A DNA stretch of 64,000 nt from Ktedonobacter racemifer DSM 44963 (lineage in GTDB: Bacteria > Chloroflexota > Ktedonobacteria > Ktedonobacterales > Ktedonobacteraceae): assembly GCF_000178855.1 (NCBI RefSeq), contig NZ_ADVG01000001.1, positions 1,178,001 through 1,242,000 on the forward strand. Direction: 5' to 3'. Every line of letters starts with the position of its first letter. Positions within the stretch are counted from its first letter, which is position 1. Shown here piece after piece: positions 1 through 10,700 of this stretch. The position numbers and the translations under genes were made by a program. The notes below the pieces were generated by a model. The model made no database searches, was not told where the DNA came from, and worked only from the letters and a program-made list of their open reading frames with translations.

Positions 1-344
1 AGGAGAATGGTATCAATATACAGACCTGTCGAACGCACGATATTGGTGGTATAGGAAGGAGCGATGTCGCCACCAAAGACAGCTTTGAGTCCCTGAAGTT
101 GGTGGAGATGGTGGTCAAGAGGAGCGCGGACCGACTGCCAGAATTGCTGAAACTCAGCAGCCATTTCATCTGCTCCGTGCAGAAATGCTTGTACTGTGGG
201 TTCACGATTGGCAAGTTGTTCCGCAACATCGTGTGGACTTACCTTATAGCGTTGCATCTCAGCAAAGGGTTGAGCAAAGTATCGTTCCACCAGGGTAAAA
301 TAGGCCTGTTGAATATCGTGGAGCGTCGGCCATTCCTGTCTCAT
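1..344 (-). CDS. Hypothetical protein, N-terminal part only (runs off the window start)
   Basis: An open minus-strand frame of 114 codons starts with ATG at 344 and has no stop before the window edge. The start is supported by a GGAGTG ribosome-binding site about ten bases upstream. The protein begins MRQEWPTLHDI and is rich in aromatic and acidic residues (QAYFTLVERYFAQPF near residue 13), with a predicted helical character and no signal peptide or membrane segment. I do not recognise the family and cannot assign a function. It lies downstream of the defence operon in the same orientation but is separated from it by about 455 bases, so co-transcription is uncertain. Confidence 0.6.
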   Translation of the reverse strand, partial: MRQEWPTLHDIQQAYFTLVERYFAQPFAEMQRYKVSPHDVAEQLANREPTVQAFLHGADEMAAEFQQFWQSVRAPLDHHLHQLQGLKAVFGGDIAPSYTTNIVRSTGLYIDTIL

Positions 345-799
345 AAACACACTTCACTCCGATTTCTCATGCGTTTGACTTGCCGATATCATTTTTCATA
401 TCGGAACTTTTCACCCCCTATTTTACTTCGTCTTTCTGACTCAAACAAAGCATTTCGAGGATAAGCTGCTCGATTCGTAAAAGACTCAAGCGTTTTTAAT
501 TATCCCGACATCTTAGCCGGGAACATTCCGAATGTCCACGAACTGCCCTTTCAGGGAGGACAATCGCTGAAGTTGGGTTTCCACAACGCTCATCGTCTCC
601 CTGGTCAGTCTCACGCACTCGATTGTAGCCGACGCTGCATACTATGAATCATGATCTGTTCGCCATTTGTCAGCGTGTCAACGAGATCCAGCCACGGCTA
701 CCTGACGGCAGGCTTCTTATTCTACATGAGCCATCTCCACCTTTGGCTGAAACACTGTTCAATATTTGCTTACGTAAGCCATCACACATTGGATCGATT
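345..799. other. Intergenic stretch without a convincing gene
   Basis: No long open frame with good coding character is seen here. A 26-codon minus-strand frame at 513-593 (starting MSVVETQLQRL) is preceded by AGGGAGACG and could be a tiny gene or the 5' stub of a lost one. A plus-strand frame at 644-865 runs into the end of the caspase-KAP gene and has no clear ribosome-binding site; I do not treat it as a gene. No strong terminator hairpin was recognised. Confidence 0.4.
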
Positions 800-3565
800 T
801 CAGAGAGTTGTTTGAGTGAAATAGAGATAATTGAGCAATTGAGCGTTGGTCATTTTATTCAATAAGATCATCAGATCTGTTGCATTTATCAGTCGTTTTA
901 TATAAGGATTGGCCGTATGGTAGTCAATTCTGGCTTGGTAGGCTCTCTCTAGAACCTCTTCTTCTGCTTTTCCAGCGCTATCACGCCGTATGTTCCTCAA
1001 TCGTTCTTTTGCTTCATATGCGTCCTTTAGATTGCTTATAAAGTCCGAGTCTTCAATTATCGCTTCAACAACATCAGGCCAGCGCATTGTAATAATTAGC
1101 CATTGCGCAAGCAGATCCAACTGAATCGCTCTATATTTTAATAGCCCCCGTCGGCTTGCAATCAGAGTTTGAAGTCTAAAAATATTGATGAATCGCTTAA
1201 TCTTGCGAGGATTAGCATCTAAGTAGGAAGCCACACCGTGAATGGCAAACTGGATAGCATCGTTATTAGACGTTTTATCCTTTATTTCTTTTTTTGCATC
1301 CTCTATTTGCATGCCCGAGATTCCAGGGTTCTCCTTTTTCACAGCTTGAGCCGCATTCTCCACATTCTTACCCGCTCTCATCTCCGCTTGAATTAGCTCC
1401 GCTGTTTCCGATCTGGTTGACTTCTTTTCCCCTGATGTCTCTGATATGGATTCAGTAGCTGAATCATGCTCCAGTGCAAGAAGGCTTGTATCAATAAAAG
1501 ACTCCAGTAACTTTGACTCAGCTTTAGGAATACGGAAGTTGATCTGTACAATCTTCTCTAAGAAACGCTCCCCCAATGTCAAGTCACTGGATTTACCGAG
1601 GTCGTCGAGATATCCGAGCAAATCTTTATACTTTGCTTCAATACTTCCTGCTACTGTTTGGGCATCCATCCCGATTAGAAACACACAGTACTTCGTATCG
1701 AGTAATATATTGACTGCCTCTACAATTTCAACACATTTAGCTGGTGCACACCTATCAAGATCATCGATAAAAATGACTAAAGGCCATTTACCTCCATCAG
1801 TCATCGCTTTTACGACAAAGCCAAAATCTTTCTCGAATTGTGCTAGAAAGCCCACTCGTTCCTCATAATTAGGCCCTCGAACATACTTAGTGATATTTGG
1901 TCTGAGTGGTTTGACAATCCGGTTGTAAATATCCTTGCCAACAGTAAAAAATAGCGCAAGAAATCCCCCACCTATGAGCATGACATACAGTTTGAAGCGT
2001 AATATCAGTATATTGATTGTTTCCTGTAATGTGTAGCCTGATACAAGCCATACTACTACAATAAGTACTCCCAATATAAGGATTAAGCCGAAAATATATG
2101 GCAACGATTTGAAGAAGCTCTTCAGAAGAAAGTTCTGATGGAAGCGGTCTCTACTAAGATTCCACCAAAACCTTACCTTTTGCTGCATATTGAACTGCTC
2201 TTGTACTTGCTGTAGGATAGTCAATACAAGTGCCGCCCATACTGACTCTTCTTGATCATACTTCCAAGCATTAAACCATACAGTGGGAAATGATCTACCC
2301 ATCTGCTTCTTCTCCAACTCTTCCTGTATCAGTTTCATCAAGGTTGTTTTGCCCATACCCCATGCGGCATCAATCATTATCGTTAAGGGTTTCTGGGTTT
2401 TGTCACTCTTAATTAAGTCAACTATGGCCTTCGCATAATCAGAAAATTCCAGTAGGTCTTGATTGTTTGGGATATCTGATAGGGCACTGATAGTAACCTC
2501 AACCTCGATTGGCTCAGTCTGACTTGGAATTGTTTCAGGTATTTGTGAAAGTGCTTGTACCTCTTTCAGAATCTGAGTGTTTTCTTGATCTCGCTGAGAA
2601 GTTACACAAGTAGCTCCAGTTGTACTTGTCCCCTTATCTTGAGTTTGTTCCTGAGGAGATGCGAGAGATGTAGGATTTGTGGAAACATCTTGTACTGGAG
2701 AACCCTCTTGAAGTGGTCTACTACTAAAAGTAAATGGATGAGAAAAATCTGCTAAAATCAAATCACGTCCAAACTCTCCCGCTAATGCGGGAACCTGCTT
2801 CATAGCTCCCTGCTTCAATGAAGATTCAGATAGCTTGCTTGTTAGATATCTGTAGAGCGAAAGAATATCAACCCGCCCATTGCTATCTAAGGCCTCTGCT
2901 ACCTGGCCTGTTAATACAAGTAATAATGTACCTGTCAGGAGACCATGTCCGTTCATCTCCATGGTGATGCCGCCTATCCCAGTTGCTGTTAGAATAGCCC
3001 GTGTATTGCCTGTTCCCCTTAGTAAACTAGAAGTGTTAAATTCTTCTTCGACGAAGCGACTAACATTTGTCTGCAAAATGTTTCCAGAATAAGCACAATC
3101 TAAGATGATTAGTACTCTCCCTGCTTCGGTCTGCTCATAGAGTACTTTCTTTAACCAGGACAAAGAAATATGCGAATTTGAGTCAGCTTCAACTTCTTCC
3201 GGATTAAAGTCGTATGTAACTAGATAGATATCGCTAGTCTCCGCAGTTAGCTTTATCGGCATCGCATGACCAGAGAAATAAAAGAGCAAGAAATCTTGCT
3301 CTGCTTTACGCTGCGCCAACTTTATCACGGCTCGTTTTACACTTGCACTATCAGCCTTTTCGTCCAGTAGAGGAGGAGTTAACAGCCTAAAGTTACTAGC
3401 CGGTTGCTGTAGAGTTTGTGCTATCTCAATAGCATCATTTTCCGCGTATTGAAGAGGTACAACGAAATCACTCGATGTGGAATTGATTCCGACTATAACG
3501 GCTAATTTGTTCACCTCTTCATGAGGAGGCGTTAGTACGTTGGCAGTGCTAGGACTAATTGACAT
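800..3565 (-). CDS. Caspase-like peptidase fused to a KAP-family P-loop ATPase
   Basis: The 921-residue protein has two modules. Residues about 18-270 form a caspase-like (peptidase C14) domain with His100 in FYFSGHA and Cys157 in ILDCAYSG, the expected catalytic dyad. After a low-complexity linker (about 280-360), residues about 370-850 match a KAP NTPase: Walker A GMGKTT at 403-408, the KAP-typical FNAWKYD near 431, two membrane segments (about 490-509 and 526-543) inserted in the ATPase, and Walker B VIFIDDLDRC at 597-606. KAP ATPases are membrane-tethered, and caspase-like proteases fused to NTPases commonly act as suicide effectors. I infer that the ATPase senses infection and the protease kills or arrests the cell. 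The start has the ribosome-binding site GAGGGGA. It is the last gene of the minus-strand defence cluster, 250 bases after its neighbour, and is AT-rich. It could also be transcribed alone. Confidence 0.85.
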   Translation of the reverse strand: MSISPSTANVLTPPHEEVNKLAVIVGINSTSSDFVVPLQYAENDAIEIAQTLQQPASNFRLLTPPLLDEKADSASVKRAVIKLAQRKAEQDFLLFYFSGHAMPIKLTAETSDIYLVTYDFNPEEVEADSNSHISLSWLKKVLYEQTEAGRVLIILDCAYSGNILQTNVSRFVEEEFNTSSLLRGTGNTRAILTATGIGGITMEMNGHGLLTGTLLLVLTGQVAEALDSNGRVDILSLYRYLTSKLSESSLKQGAMKQVPALAGEFGRDLILADFSHPFTFSSRPLQEGSPVQDVSTNPTSLASPQEQTQDKGTSTTGATCVTSQRDQENTQILKEVQALSQIPETIPSQTEPIEVEVTISALSDIPNNQDLLEFSDYAKAIVDLIKSDKTQKPLTIMIDAAWGMGKTTLMKLIQEELEKKQMGRSFPTVWFNAWKYDQEESVWAALVLTILQQVQEQFNMQQKVRFWWNLSRDRFHQNFLLKSFFKSLPYIFGLILILGVLIVVVWLVSGYTLQETINILILRFKLYVMLIGGGFLALFFTVGKDIYNRIVKPLRPNITKYVRGPNYEERVGFLAQFEKDFGFVVKAMTDGGKWPLVIFIDDLDRCAPAKCVEIVEAVNILLDTKYCVFLIGMDAQTVAGSIEAKYKDLLGYLDDLGKSSDLTLGERFLEKIVQINFRIPKAESKLLESFIDTSLLALEHDSATESISETSGEKKSTRSETAELIQAEMRAGKNVENAAQAVKKENPGISGMQIEDAKKEIKDKTSNNDAIQFAIHGVASYLDANPRKIKRFINIFRLQTLIASRRGLLKYRAIQLDLLAQWLIITMRWPDVVEAIIEDSDFISNLKDAYEAKERLRNIRRDSAGKAEEEVLERAYQARIDYHTANPYIKRLINATDLMILLNKMTNAQLLNYLYFTQTTL

Positions 3566-3815
3566 TGCACTTCCCCTCTAAGATATTATTAACTCTGCTA
3601 CTCGACATGACAAAGAGTAGCTATTTTTCCCTCTAGCAAGAAACAAGCACAAGTATCGATCCTAGCTTGCTTCTTAGGAGAACGCCAGCTATATATGCTT
3701 TCCTATCCTTTGTAGCATCAACGTTTGTATTACCTCAATTTACAGGATATTGGTGGAAGAAATCAGCTCCGGCATTCACAAATTTACCAAAGTTCGCTCA
3801 TCCGCATTCATTGAT

Positions 3816-5330
3816 CTAATTGGCTTCGTAACTCTTGAGCAAATTTTTCTTTGCTCGATCCAGATCCTCATTGCTTCGAATAGTAATCTCCAAGTTACCT
3901 GTACCATAATGTCCTATGTTACGCACATCGCGAGTAAACCCCTTCTCAAGGCTGATACTATCAGGGTCAACCTTGACATATATAACAATACATTTTGCTT
4001 GTGGATGGACTTCCACACAAGCGAAATTTTTAGTACGCTTGAAGGCAAAATATGTTTTTCGCGAACTCATTTGTACATCTTTACCTAGAGACAACAAAAA
4101 ACCTTTAGTCAACTCAAAACGTGCCTTTAAATCTGCTGGAGATTGATTAAGAAATTCAGCAGCAGTTTTCTCATTATTATTTACTCTATTAGTAGCCTCA
4201 GCCAATCCAGTGCTACTCTCATCATCTACAGGCTGTACTTGATCAGCGTAAACTGTATTAATGATATCAACAACTTTATATAGAAGAGAGCGCACAAAGC
4301 GGATATTTGTTCTTAGGTCGTCTACATTTTGTAGGCTACTCTGCCCTTCAATTGGAATGGGTTGATCAAGTTTACCTTGAGATGGAAGATGGACAAGGTT
4401 ATTACGTAATGAAACTAGCGTACTATCCAAGAAATCTGGAACTATCTCTTCTATACACTTTAATTTTTCTCGTCTTGCTTTCTGTATGGCTACAGAAAAT
4501 CCTCTATCTTTGATCTGCTCTGTTGCTTCAACCTTGTCCGAGACTAAAAAACTTGCGAGTTTTTTGTTAACTTCCACCCTAAGCCCAACAACTTCTGAGG
4601 AGTCGCGCGACTGCAATTTTCTGAGGTTTAGCGTCTCGGTAAATGGTGAGCCATCATTAGTGCTTAAATCTTTAACGCTTTTATCTGCACCTTCAATCCA
4701 TAATAGAAATTTATCAGCGGTCTTTTTAATGTTCCATTTGACAGAGATGTATGTAAGTTGCTCACTATATCGAGAAAAACCACTATATGTAAGCGCATCC
4801 CACAAGGCAGCTTCGAGGGCGATTGATAAGTTTGTTGCTGCTGGAAGCACTAAATTTTGCCTTAGCAGCAAAACGCTACTAGCTATGCAATCAATGATAG
4901 CTAAGGGAACAATAGGAGCACTATCTTGATTAGGCGGTATATACCAATTTAATGCAACTTCCTTGTATTCAGAGTCTGCATCTGGATCAACTTCCCAGGT
5001 AATTTGCCAATGTCCATCAATGGTGATTCTCAACCGCTCATACATATATCCTGTTTCTATCTTTATTTTTTCTCTCAGGGCCTGCCTTGATGCAAGAGGA
5101 GAAGATTTCATCAATTCTGAAAAGAGATCATACAGTACCCACGGCGTACTAGGGCCCATATCCATTCTTGCAAGTAAATCACGTTCTATGTCTGATACTG
5201 ATTTGGTTTTGGAGTTTGTATGAGTTATTGTAAAGTAAGCTTTTGCTAAATACTCTCCATATCCATCATTTTTCAGCTTCTCCAATACAGGCCTTACTCT
5301 GGACGAGTTGGGAGCAAAACGATCACTCAT
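3816..5330 (-). CDS. Putative HEPN-like protein with a DUF5655-like C-terminal domain
   Basis: The protein has 504 residues. The middle region contains an amphipathic ALEAALWDAL helix near 171-180 and LRNNLVH, with R309 and H314 fitting the RNxxxH motif of HEPN RNases. The last about 90 residues (FAFKRTKNFACVEV, then RDVRNIGHYGTG) resemble DUF5655, a domain found beside or inside restriction systems. The first 130 residues are not recognised. The ATG overlaps the stop of the upstream methylase by eight bases, which indicates translational coupling and a shared function. If the HEPN reading is right, the protein may cut RNA when the restriction system senses invasion. That role is inference, and the domain calls come from motif recognition alone. 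The gene is AT-rich like its two neighbours. Confidence 0.6.
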   Translation of the reverse strand: MSDRFAPNSSRVRPVLEKLKNDGYGEYLAKAYFTITHTNSKTKSVSDIERDLLARMDMGPSTPWVLYDLFSELMKSSPLASRQALREKIKIETGYMYERLRITIDGHWQITWEVDPDADSEYKEVALNWYIPPNQDSAPIVPLAIIDCIASSVLLLRQNLVLPAATNLSIALEAALWDALTYSGFSRYSEQLTYISVKWNIKKTADKFLLWIEGADKSVKDLSTNDGSPFTETLNLRKLQSRDSSEVVGLRVEVNKKLASFLVSDKVEATEQIKDRGFSVAIQKARREKLKCIEEIVPDFLDSTLVSLRNNLVHLPSQGKLDQPIPIEGQSSLQNVDDLRTNIRFVRSLLYKVVDIINTVYADQVQPVDDESSTGLAEATNRVNNNEKTAAEFLNQSPADLKARFELTKGFLLSLGKDVQMSSRKTYFAFKRTKNFACVEVHPQAKCIVIYVKVDPDSISLEKGFTRDVRNIGHYGTGNLEITIRSNEDLDRAKKNLLKSYEAN

Positions 5331-7695
5331 TGTTGTTAACTCCTAAAAGCTCGTCAACTATTAACTTTTTAGCTTCTGTTTCGATTTCTTGAGCACGCCT
5401 TACTAGATCCTGAGCTTCAGTAAGTAGTACTTTAATGCGTTGAGCTAATTCTTTTTGCTTAGATAAAGGAGGAAGAGGAATAGTAATCGCCCCTAAATCC
5501 GCTCGACGAATATATGGTTGGCTAGCTGAGGCGGCCTGTAATTGGAAAATCTGATCTTTACCTAGTTTACTATTGATTATCGAGGTCAGAAAAAAGGGAT
5601 CAATATCGTCTCTAAATTGTGGCCTGAGAATAGTAACTGAACCACTTGCAACTGCCCGCAGATCTTTCTTATCAAAGACACAAGCCCTTCCTAAATAGGC
5701 TCCTGTAGTAGTTACAAGTATATCGCCAAATTCGACATGAGCATTTTTGGCATTATCAAAATCTTTGACTGATATTGATGGCGCATTTAAAAGATCAAGT
5801 GTTAAATCTCGAACTGCTCCGGCCTGAATAACGATTGCTGTATTGGCAGCATATTCTACATATTTAAAGTTTCGCCCACCGATGATGTTGACAATCTCAT
5901 TGAGCTTTACAAAAGGATATTGACCATGTTTAAGTGTATACACAAGATCAGTACTCGTAGGATCAAATTGACCAATATCTAGCCTTTTAGAGCTCAAATC
6001 GTTTGTAGAAGTTGTCCAGACACGTATTTTTTCATTGGAGAAACTATTTTCGATATCCCCTCTTTTGCAATATGTTTCAAATGATTCCAATAGATCTGGT
6101 AAAACATTTTCGCCTGTAGGTTGTCCAAACCTGTTGTACCCTACAGATTGAACATCTGCTATAAGCACTCTATCTTGGTGATTTTGTTGTATGTTTTTTT
6201 TCTCCAACAATAGAACTGTGGTTTTTCCTGAGTGACCTATTGGCATTAACGTTTCTGGCGGGAGACTAATAATCGCCCTCGGTAGAGTTCTCTGAAGAAG
6301 CCAAGAGCGGGCGCTTTGATAAGATGGTGAAGATAAAAATGAGTCAGGCACCAAAGAAACTAAAAGTCCACCCGGACGAAGAAGGTCAATAGCTAATTCT
6401 ATAAACAGCATTTCTAAGGTTGGCCTTTTGTTATTACCAATAATTTCATATTGACTTAGAATATTTTCGTTTTTTGGGGCTAAGCCCATTGGTGGATGAA
6501 GTAATACAGTATCATAGGTGCTCAATTGAACACCAGAATATCTTAAATTGTGCTTGTCAAGAGCATTTGCATTTATAACGGCGCTTGGCGAAATTCCATT
6601 AAGCACTAAATTTGTGGCTGCAAGTTCAGCTACTTCTGCTTCTATTTCTATCCCTGCTATTACATATTGGGGCTTCTTTTGTAGCGAAGGATTATCTTGT
6701 GAGGATAAATGGTTCGTGGCCACTTGCGCTTTGATAATTTCCAGTGCAACTATTAATAGTAAACCTGTACCACAGGCAGGATCTATAATACGTTGTCCTT
6801 CACGTAGCTGAGTAAGTCGAACAAGAAAATCTGCTAGTGGCACAGGGGTTGTGAAACCAGTTTCGTTCATTCTCATGAACTCGGCAAACATCTGCCAGAA
6901 AAGGTGTCCTCGTATACTGTCAGTTACTGGCAGTAATGCATAAGGCTCAAGAATTTTGACAATATTTGACAGTGCATGTGGAGAAAAAAACCAAGGTTTT
7001 TCCTCAATCGGTTTTCCATCAAGGTTAATGAACGCTTCTTTATAAAGCTGAGCAATATTTGCTTTAATTTGATGATTTGATAAGTTACTTGCTCTAAAAC
7101 GACGAGGACCCCCAGTTTGTATTACTCGTTCATCCTGCAACTTTGCAATCAATACTCTGTTTAGTTCAATGCCCATTCTTATCCCGAAATCCATTCCATC
7201 TTGCCTGAGGCTATCAAGCGACAGATACATAAGCTTCGAAAACTGCTGGGGGTCTTCCACGGTAATTAGAGGCACTTCTAATAATGTAGATTGGCTTCCG
7301 GGTAAATTTTCAGGGGCACGACTTAACTGAACTATTGATCGCCCTTCTGAACTTCGTTCAAACCAAAAGTGTTTTTGTCCATCAGTTATTAATAAATAAC
7401 GAACCTGTTTTCCTATGGCCGTTGCTTTAACAAAAGTCGTTTGCACGACTGGGTCAAGTAGTTCTATTTCATTGGAGAGTTTTTGTTTTATCTCAACTAT
7501 AATATAAGGATGGGACTTTGCTTCATCGAGGTAAACAACTACATCTGCGGTCGGACTTGAACTAGCTGAATGTACTTTTACTTCGCTGTTTATGTACCTA
7601 TAGCCCATACCTCTTAGATATGGAATTATCCTTTGGCTGATAAGAACAGCTTCAGAGAGTTCCCTTGAATCTTCAAAGTTAGTAGGTGTATCCAT
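5323..7695 (-). CDS. Type I-like N6-adenine DNA methylase with fused specificity domain (M-S fusion)
   Basis: This 790-residue protein starts with a region like the HsdR N-terminal nuclease fold (VVVYLDEAK then YIIVEIKQK, residues about 50-72). The methylase core follows, with SAM-binding motif I IIDPACGTGLLL near residue 303. It ends with a type I specificity-like half (about 590-790) containing ITIPLPPLSKQKELAQRI and a terminal coiled helix. Motif IV, normally NPPY/F, reads LHPPMG near 400, so the usual Asn is His; catalysis may be altered or lost. HsdM-HsdS fusions make self-guided adenine methylases. It follows the PLD helicase by 51 bases and overlaps the HEPN/DUF5655 gene, so it probably supplies modification or target recognition for the cluster. 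It could be a sensor rather than an active methylase. Confidence 0.8.
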   Translation of the reverse strand: MDTPTNFEDSRELSEAVLISQRIIPYLRGMGYRYINSEVKVHSASSSPTADVVVYLDEAKSHPYIIVEIKQKLSNEIELLDPVVQTTFVKATAIGKQVRYLLITDGQKHFWFERSSEGRSIVQLSRAPENLPGSQSTLLEVPLITVEDPQQFSKLMYLSLDSLRQDGMDFGIRMGIELNRVLIAKLQDERVIQTGGPRRFRASNLSNHQIKANIAQLYKEAFINLDGKPIEEKPWFFSPHALSNIVKILEPYALLPVTDSIRGHLFWQMFAEFMRMNETGFTTPVPLADFLVRLTQLREGQRIIDPACGTGLLLIVALEIIKAQVATNHLSSQDNPSLQKKPQYVIAGIEIEAEVAELAATNLVLNGISPSAVINANALDKHNLRYSGVQLSTYDTVLLHPPMGLAPKNENILSQYEIIGNNKRPTLEMLFIELAIDLLRPGGLLVSLVPDSFLSSPSYQSARSWLLQRTLPRAIISLPPETLMPIGHSGKTTVLLLEKKNIQQNHQDRVLIADVQSVGYNRFGQPTGENVLPDLLESFETYCKRGDIENSFSNEKIRVWTTSTNDLSSKRLDIGQFDPTSTDLVYTLKHGQYPFVKLNEIVNIIGGRNFKYVEYAANTAIVIQAGAVRDLTLDLLNAPSISVKDFDNAKNAHVEFGDILVTTTGAYLGRACVFDKKDLRAVASGSVTILRPQFRDDIDPFFLTSIINSKLGKDQIFQLQAASASQPYIRRADLGAITIPLPPLSKQKELAQRIKVLLTEAQDLVRRAQEIETEAKKLIVDELLGVNNNE

Positions 7696-7746
7696 GTTTT
7701 CCTCTAAGTTTGCTACTTCCCAAGGTCATCATAGAAATATGCTTAA

Positions 7747-10700
7747 TTACCAGACATACTCAAAGCAAATCAGCTTGAGATCTTCACGCTGTATCCGCTC
7801 GGTTTTCTCCCGATCTTCTTCCTGGGTCGGGCGTTGTTCTCCAATACTGAGCACAATGGAAAGTAAATCCGTAAGTTGTCCATCACGCTTGAACGTATCA
7901 TAGGCCTTACGCAGCGTTCTCGTATAGACTCTCGGTTGCGGTACATTTACCCGTTGCAACGCGGCAATAACCTCCTGACGCTGTACGCCAGGATGATTCA
8001 GATACCGTTTCAGCACAGAAGCCACCGTTTGTTGAATGGGATCCAGTACCCGCGGTGCTTCCTCACGAGCCACTTGCTCAGCCGATGATTGCAAGATAGA
8101 AGCGATCACTTTCTCTTGCAATTCAAAGATGTTCACCTCTCCACGTACAGGAACAATACGTGGGGTATCTGGCTGGCACTGAACAAGATTGGTAATCAGA
8201 TACCGGTTCTCTTCAATCTCACCATAGTCAGCACTCCCATCCACCAGGTCAATGTATCGCCAAAAGTGCTGCCGTTTTCCAGTCGTCGTTACTTGCCCTC
8301 GCTCAAAACTCAACGCAGATCCAGACTGGCGACGTTTCTTCTCCTGCGCCGTAAAATAGAAGAAAACACCCTTGGCCCCGCGACGCCTCAACCCACTATG
8401 AATACCATCAGGCAAATCTGACAGGCTTTGTAGCAGGCCCTGGCCTAAGAGATCTTTGAGGTGTTGCAATAAGAACTCACTGCTGACCAGCTCTGCGAAT
8501 TGCTCCTGCTCTTCAATGACGCTTCCATCCTCCTCCGCAATTCTTTTGAGCGTATTAAAGTTTTGAGGGTGCACCACCTCACCCAGAATGCTTGCATCAA
8601 GCAAACCATTGCGATCAATCTCACTAATCTTGCGCGAGAGGCTCTCCACCAGATTGAGCAGTTGCTCCAACCCATCATCAGGAAACATATTATGGACCCA
8701 GAGCGTCTCAAAGCTCGTCCCCAGGCGATCAATACGACCGGCACGCTGAATCATACGCGTTGGGTTCCAGTGCAGATCGTAGTTGATGAGCACACCACAA
8801 TCCTGCAAATTTTGTCCTTCAGAGAGCACATCCGTCGAGATCAAAATATCAATCTCATCATCTGTCCCCATAATCTCGGTCCGCTTATTCGCAATAGGGG
8901 CAAACTGTGCCACCAGACGTGCTCGTTCTTTGGTATCGGCCCCACTATCCATACGGCGAATATGTGGATTCCCCGCCTCACTGCGCCACTGCGCGCTCGC
9001 TGCATCATCGGCACACAGCTCTCGGTAGAGGTAGCGAGCAGTATCCTTATAATATGTAAAAATCAGGACCTTCTGCCCTTTAAGTTCCCCGGCCAGCAAC
9101 TCCTTGAGGCGCGCTAACTTCGCATCATTCTGCGGCGTAATGAGATTGATACGTTGCCAGATGACACGCAATGCATCGACATCTTTCCGAATATCCTTGT
9201 GCAATCGCTTAAGATCGTACTGAGATGCCTCAAGTGTGGGCAAGCCCTCCAGGAACTGACGCGCTTCCAAATTGGCATCCAGGTCATCTGCACGTGAGTT
9301 GGGCATAGCCGTAGCATCATCTTCCTCATCCTCACGTGAGAGGAACCGCATTGCCTTCTGGAAACTCGCACTATCAAGCACTTTGCCATCAAGGATATAG
9401 CTCTCAAAGGTTTCAAGGAACTCCAACGCACGCCGCACACTGATACGGAAGGCCTCGATACTACTCTCAAAGCGCTTCAGGTAGCGACTCTTGAAAATGC
9501 CTACCAGCGCCTCCTCACGCCCCTCCTCAAACTGATCGCGCTCGACCCCTTTCTTCTTGTACGTTTCCAGACGATAAGGAGCCAGGCGCAACGTCTCAAT
9601 GCCATCAACAATCTGGCCATAAATACCACTATAGGCATGCTCCAGGTGATAGCGAATGGTCCTGAGTCGACGTTCCGGCCAGTGAATAGGCTGCCCATTG
9701 ATTGTCGCATCAGGATACGCTCTTTTAATAAAAGGACGTGTACGACGAATCACCACTTCTTCAAGCAAGTTGAAAAGGGCAATACTGCTCTCACGTTGGC
9801 GGCTCATCCGCCGTGCGGCGGCAAAGTAGCGTTGTAGATCACCAATACCCGCAGCGGCAAAATAGCTGCGATCCCCACCGGTAAACAGGTTGATCTGATT
9901 ATAGAGGTCAAAGACACCATTATTAATGGGGGTAGCCGTGAGCAAAATAATTTTCTTGCGCTCATGACTAATCCCCCCGCGGCGCTGATTTGCGGCAAGT
10001 AACCGCTCCAGGTTCTCGTAGCGCTGGGTAGCGTGATTCCGAAAGTTATGACTCTCATCAATCAGGATCACATCCGCATCGGCAACACTGTGTAGGTCAA
10101 ATTCCTCGCGCCCCAGCGCCTCCTGGGTCATGATCTGCGCGGCAATACTGGCGTTGAGGAGCTCATCATGCCACATCTTTTGCAATGCCGCAGGACAAAT
10201 CACCACCGCCTTATAGCGCAAGTGGTAGGCATAATCTTCAAGCAGTTTCTTCCCAATCCAGGTTTTCCCTAGTCCCACGCTATCAGCCACCATCACTCCA
10301 TCATAGCGTGCGAGAATCTTCCTGGCCTTTTTAACCGCGTCCTCCTGAAACTCGCTCAATTCTACGGCAGAACGCGCGACAGGCTTGTCCTCTTGCTCCG
10401 TCTCCAGGTCATCGCGAAAATACTCATAAATCGCCTTCATATACACCTGATAGGGGCTGTATTCCTTCTGCCCAAACTTGGAGGCATTGAGCAGTTCTAA
10501 GAGCTCTTTCTTAAAATCCTGAGAGGCCTCCCAGTGTTGCTCATACCATTGAGAGAGTTGGTTCATAGCAAGCAATCCTGGAACGTTACCAGCCAGGACA
10601 CGTTGCTCCTCGTCCATTTGCGTCAACTGTTTCCGCTCAGGTCGCTCCATAATACCTTTGAGGCGCTCAGGATCAATCTCCTCAGGAAGTAAGGCAGCTC

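Noticed and set aside
99..464. Plus-strand open frame over the first gene
   Set aside because: It lies antisense to a better minus-strand frame with a ribosome-binding site, and its residue composition (Cys/Arg/Leu-rich) is typical of a shadow frame.
644..865. Plus-strand 73-codon frame running into the caspase-KAP gene
   Set aside because: There is no ribosome-binding site, no recognised motif, and its 3' part is antisense to real coding sequence.
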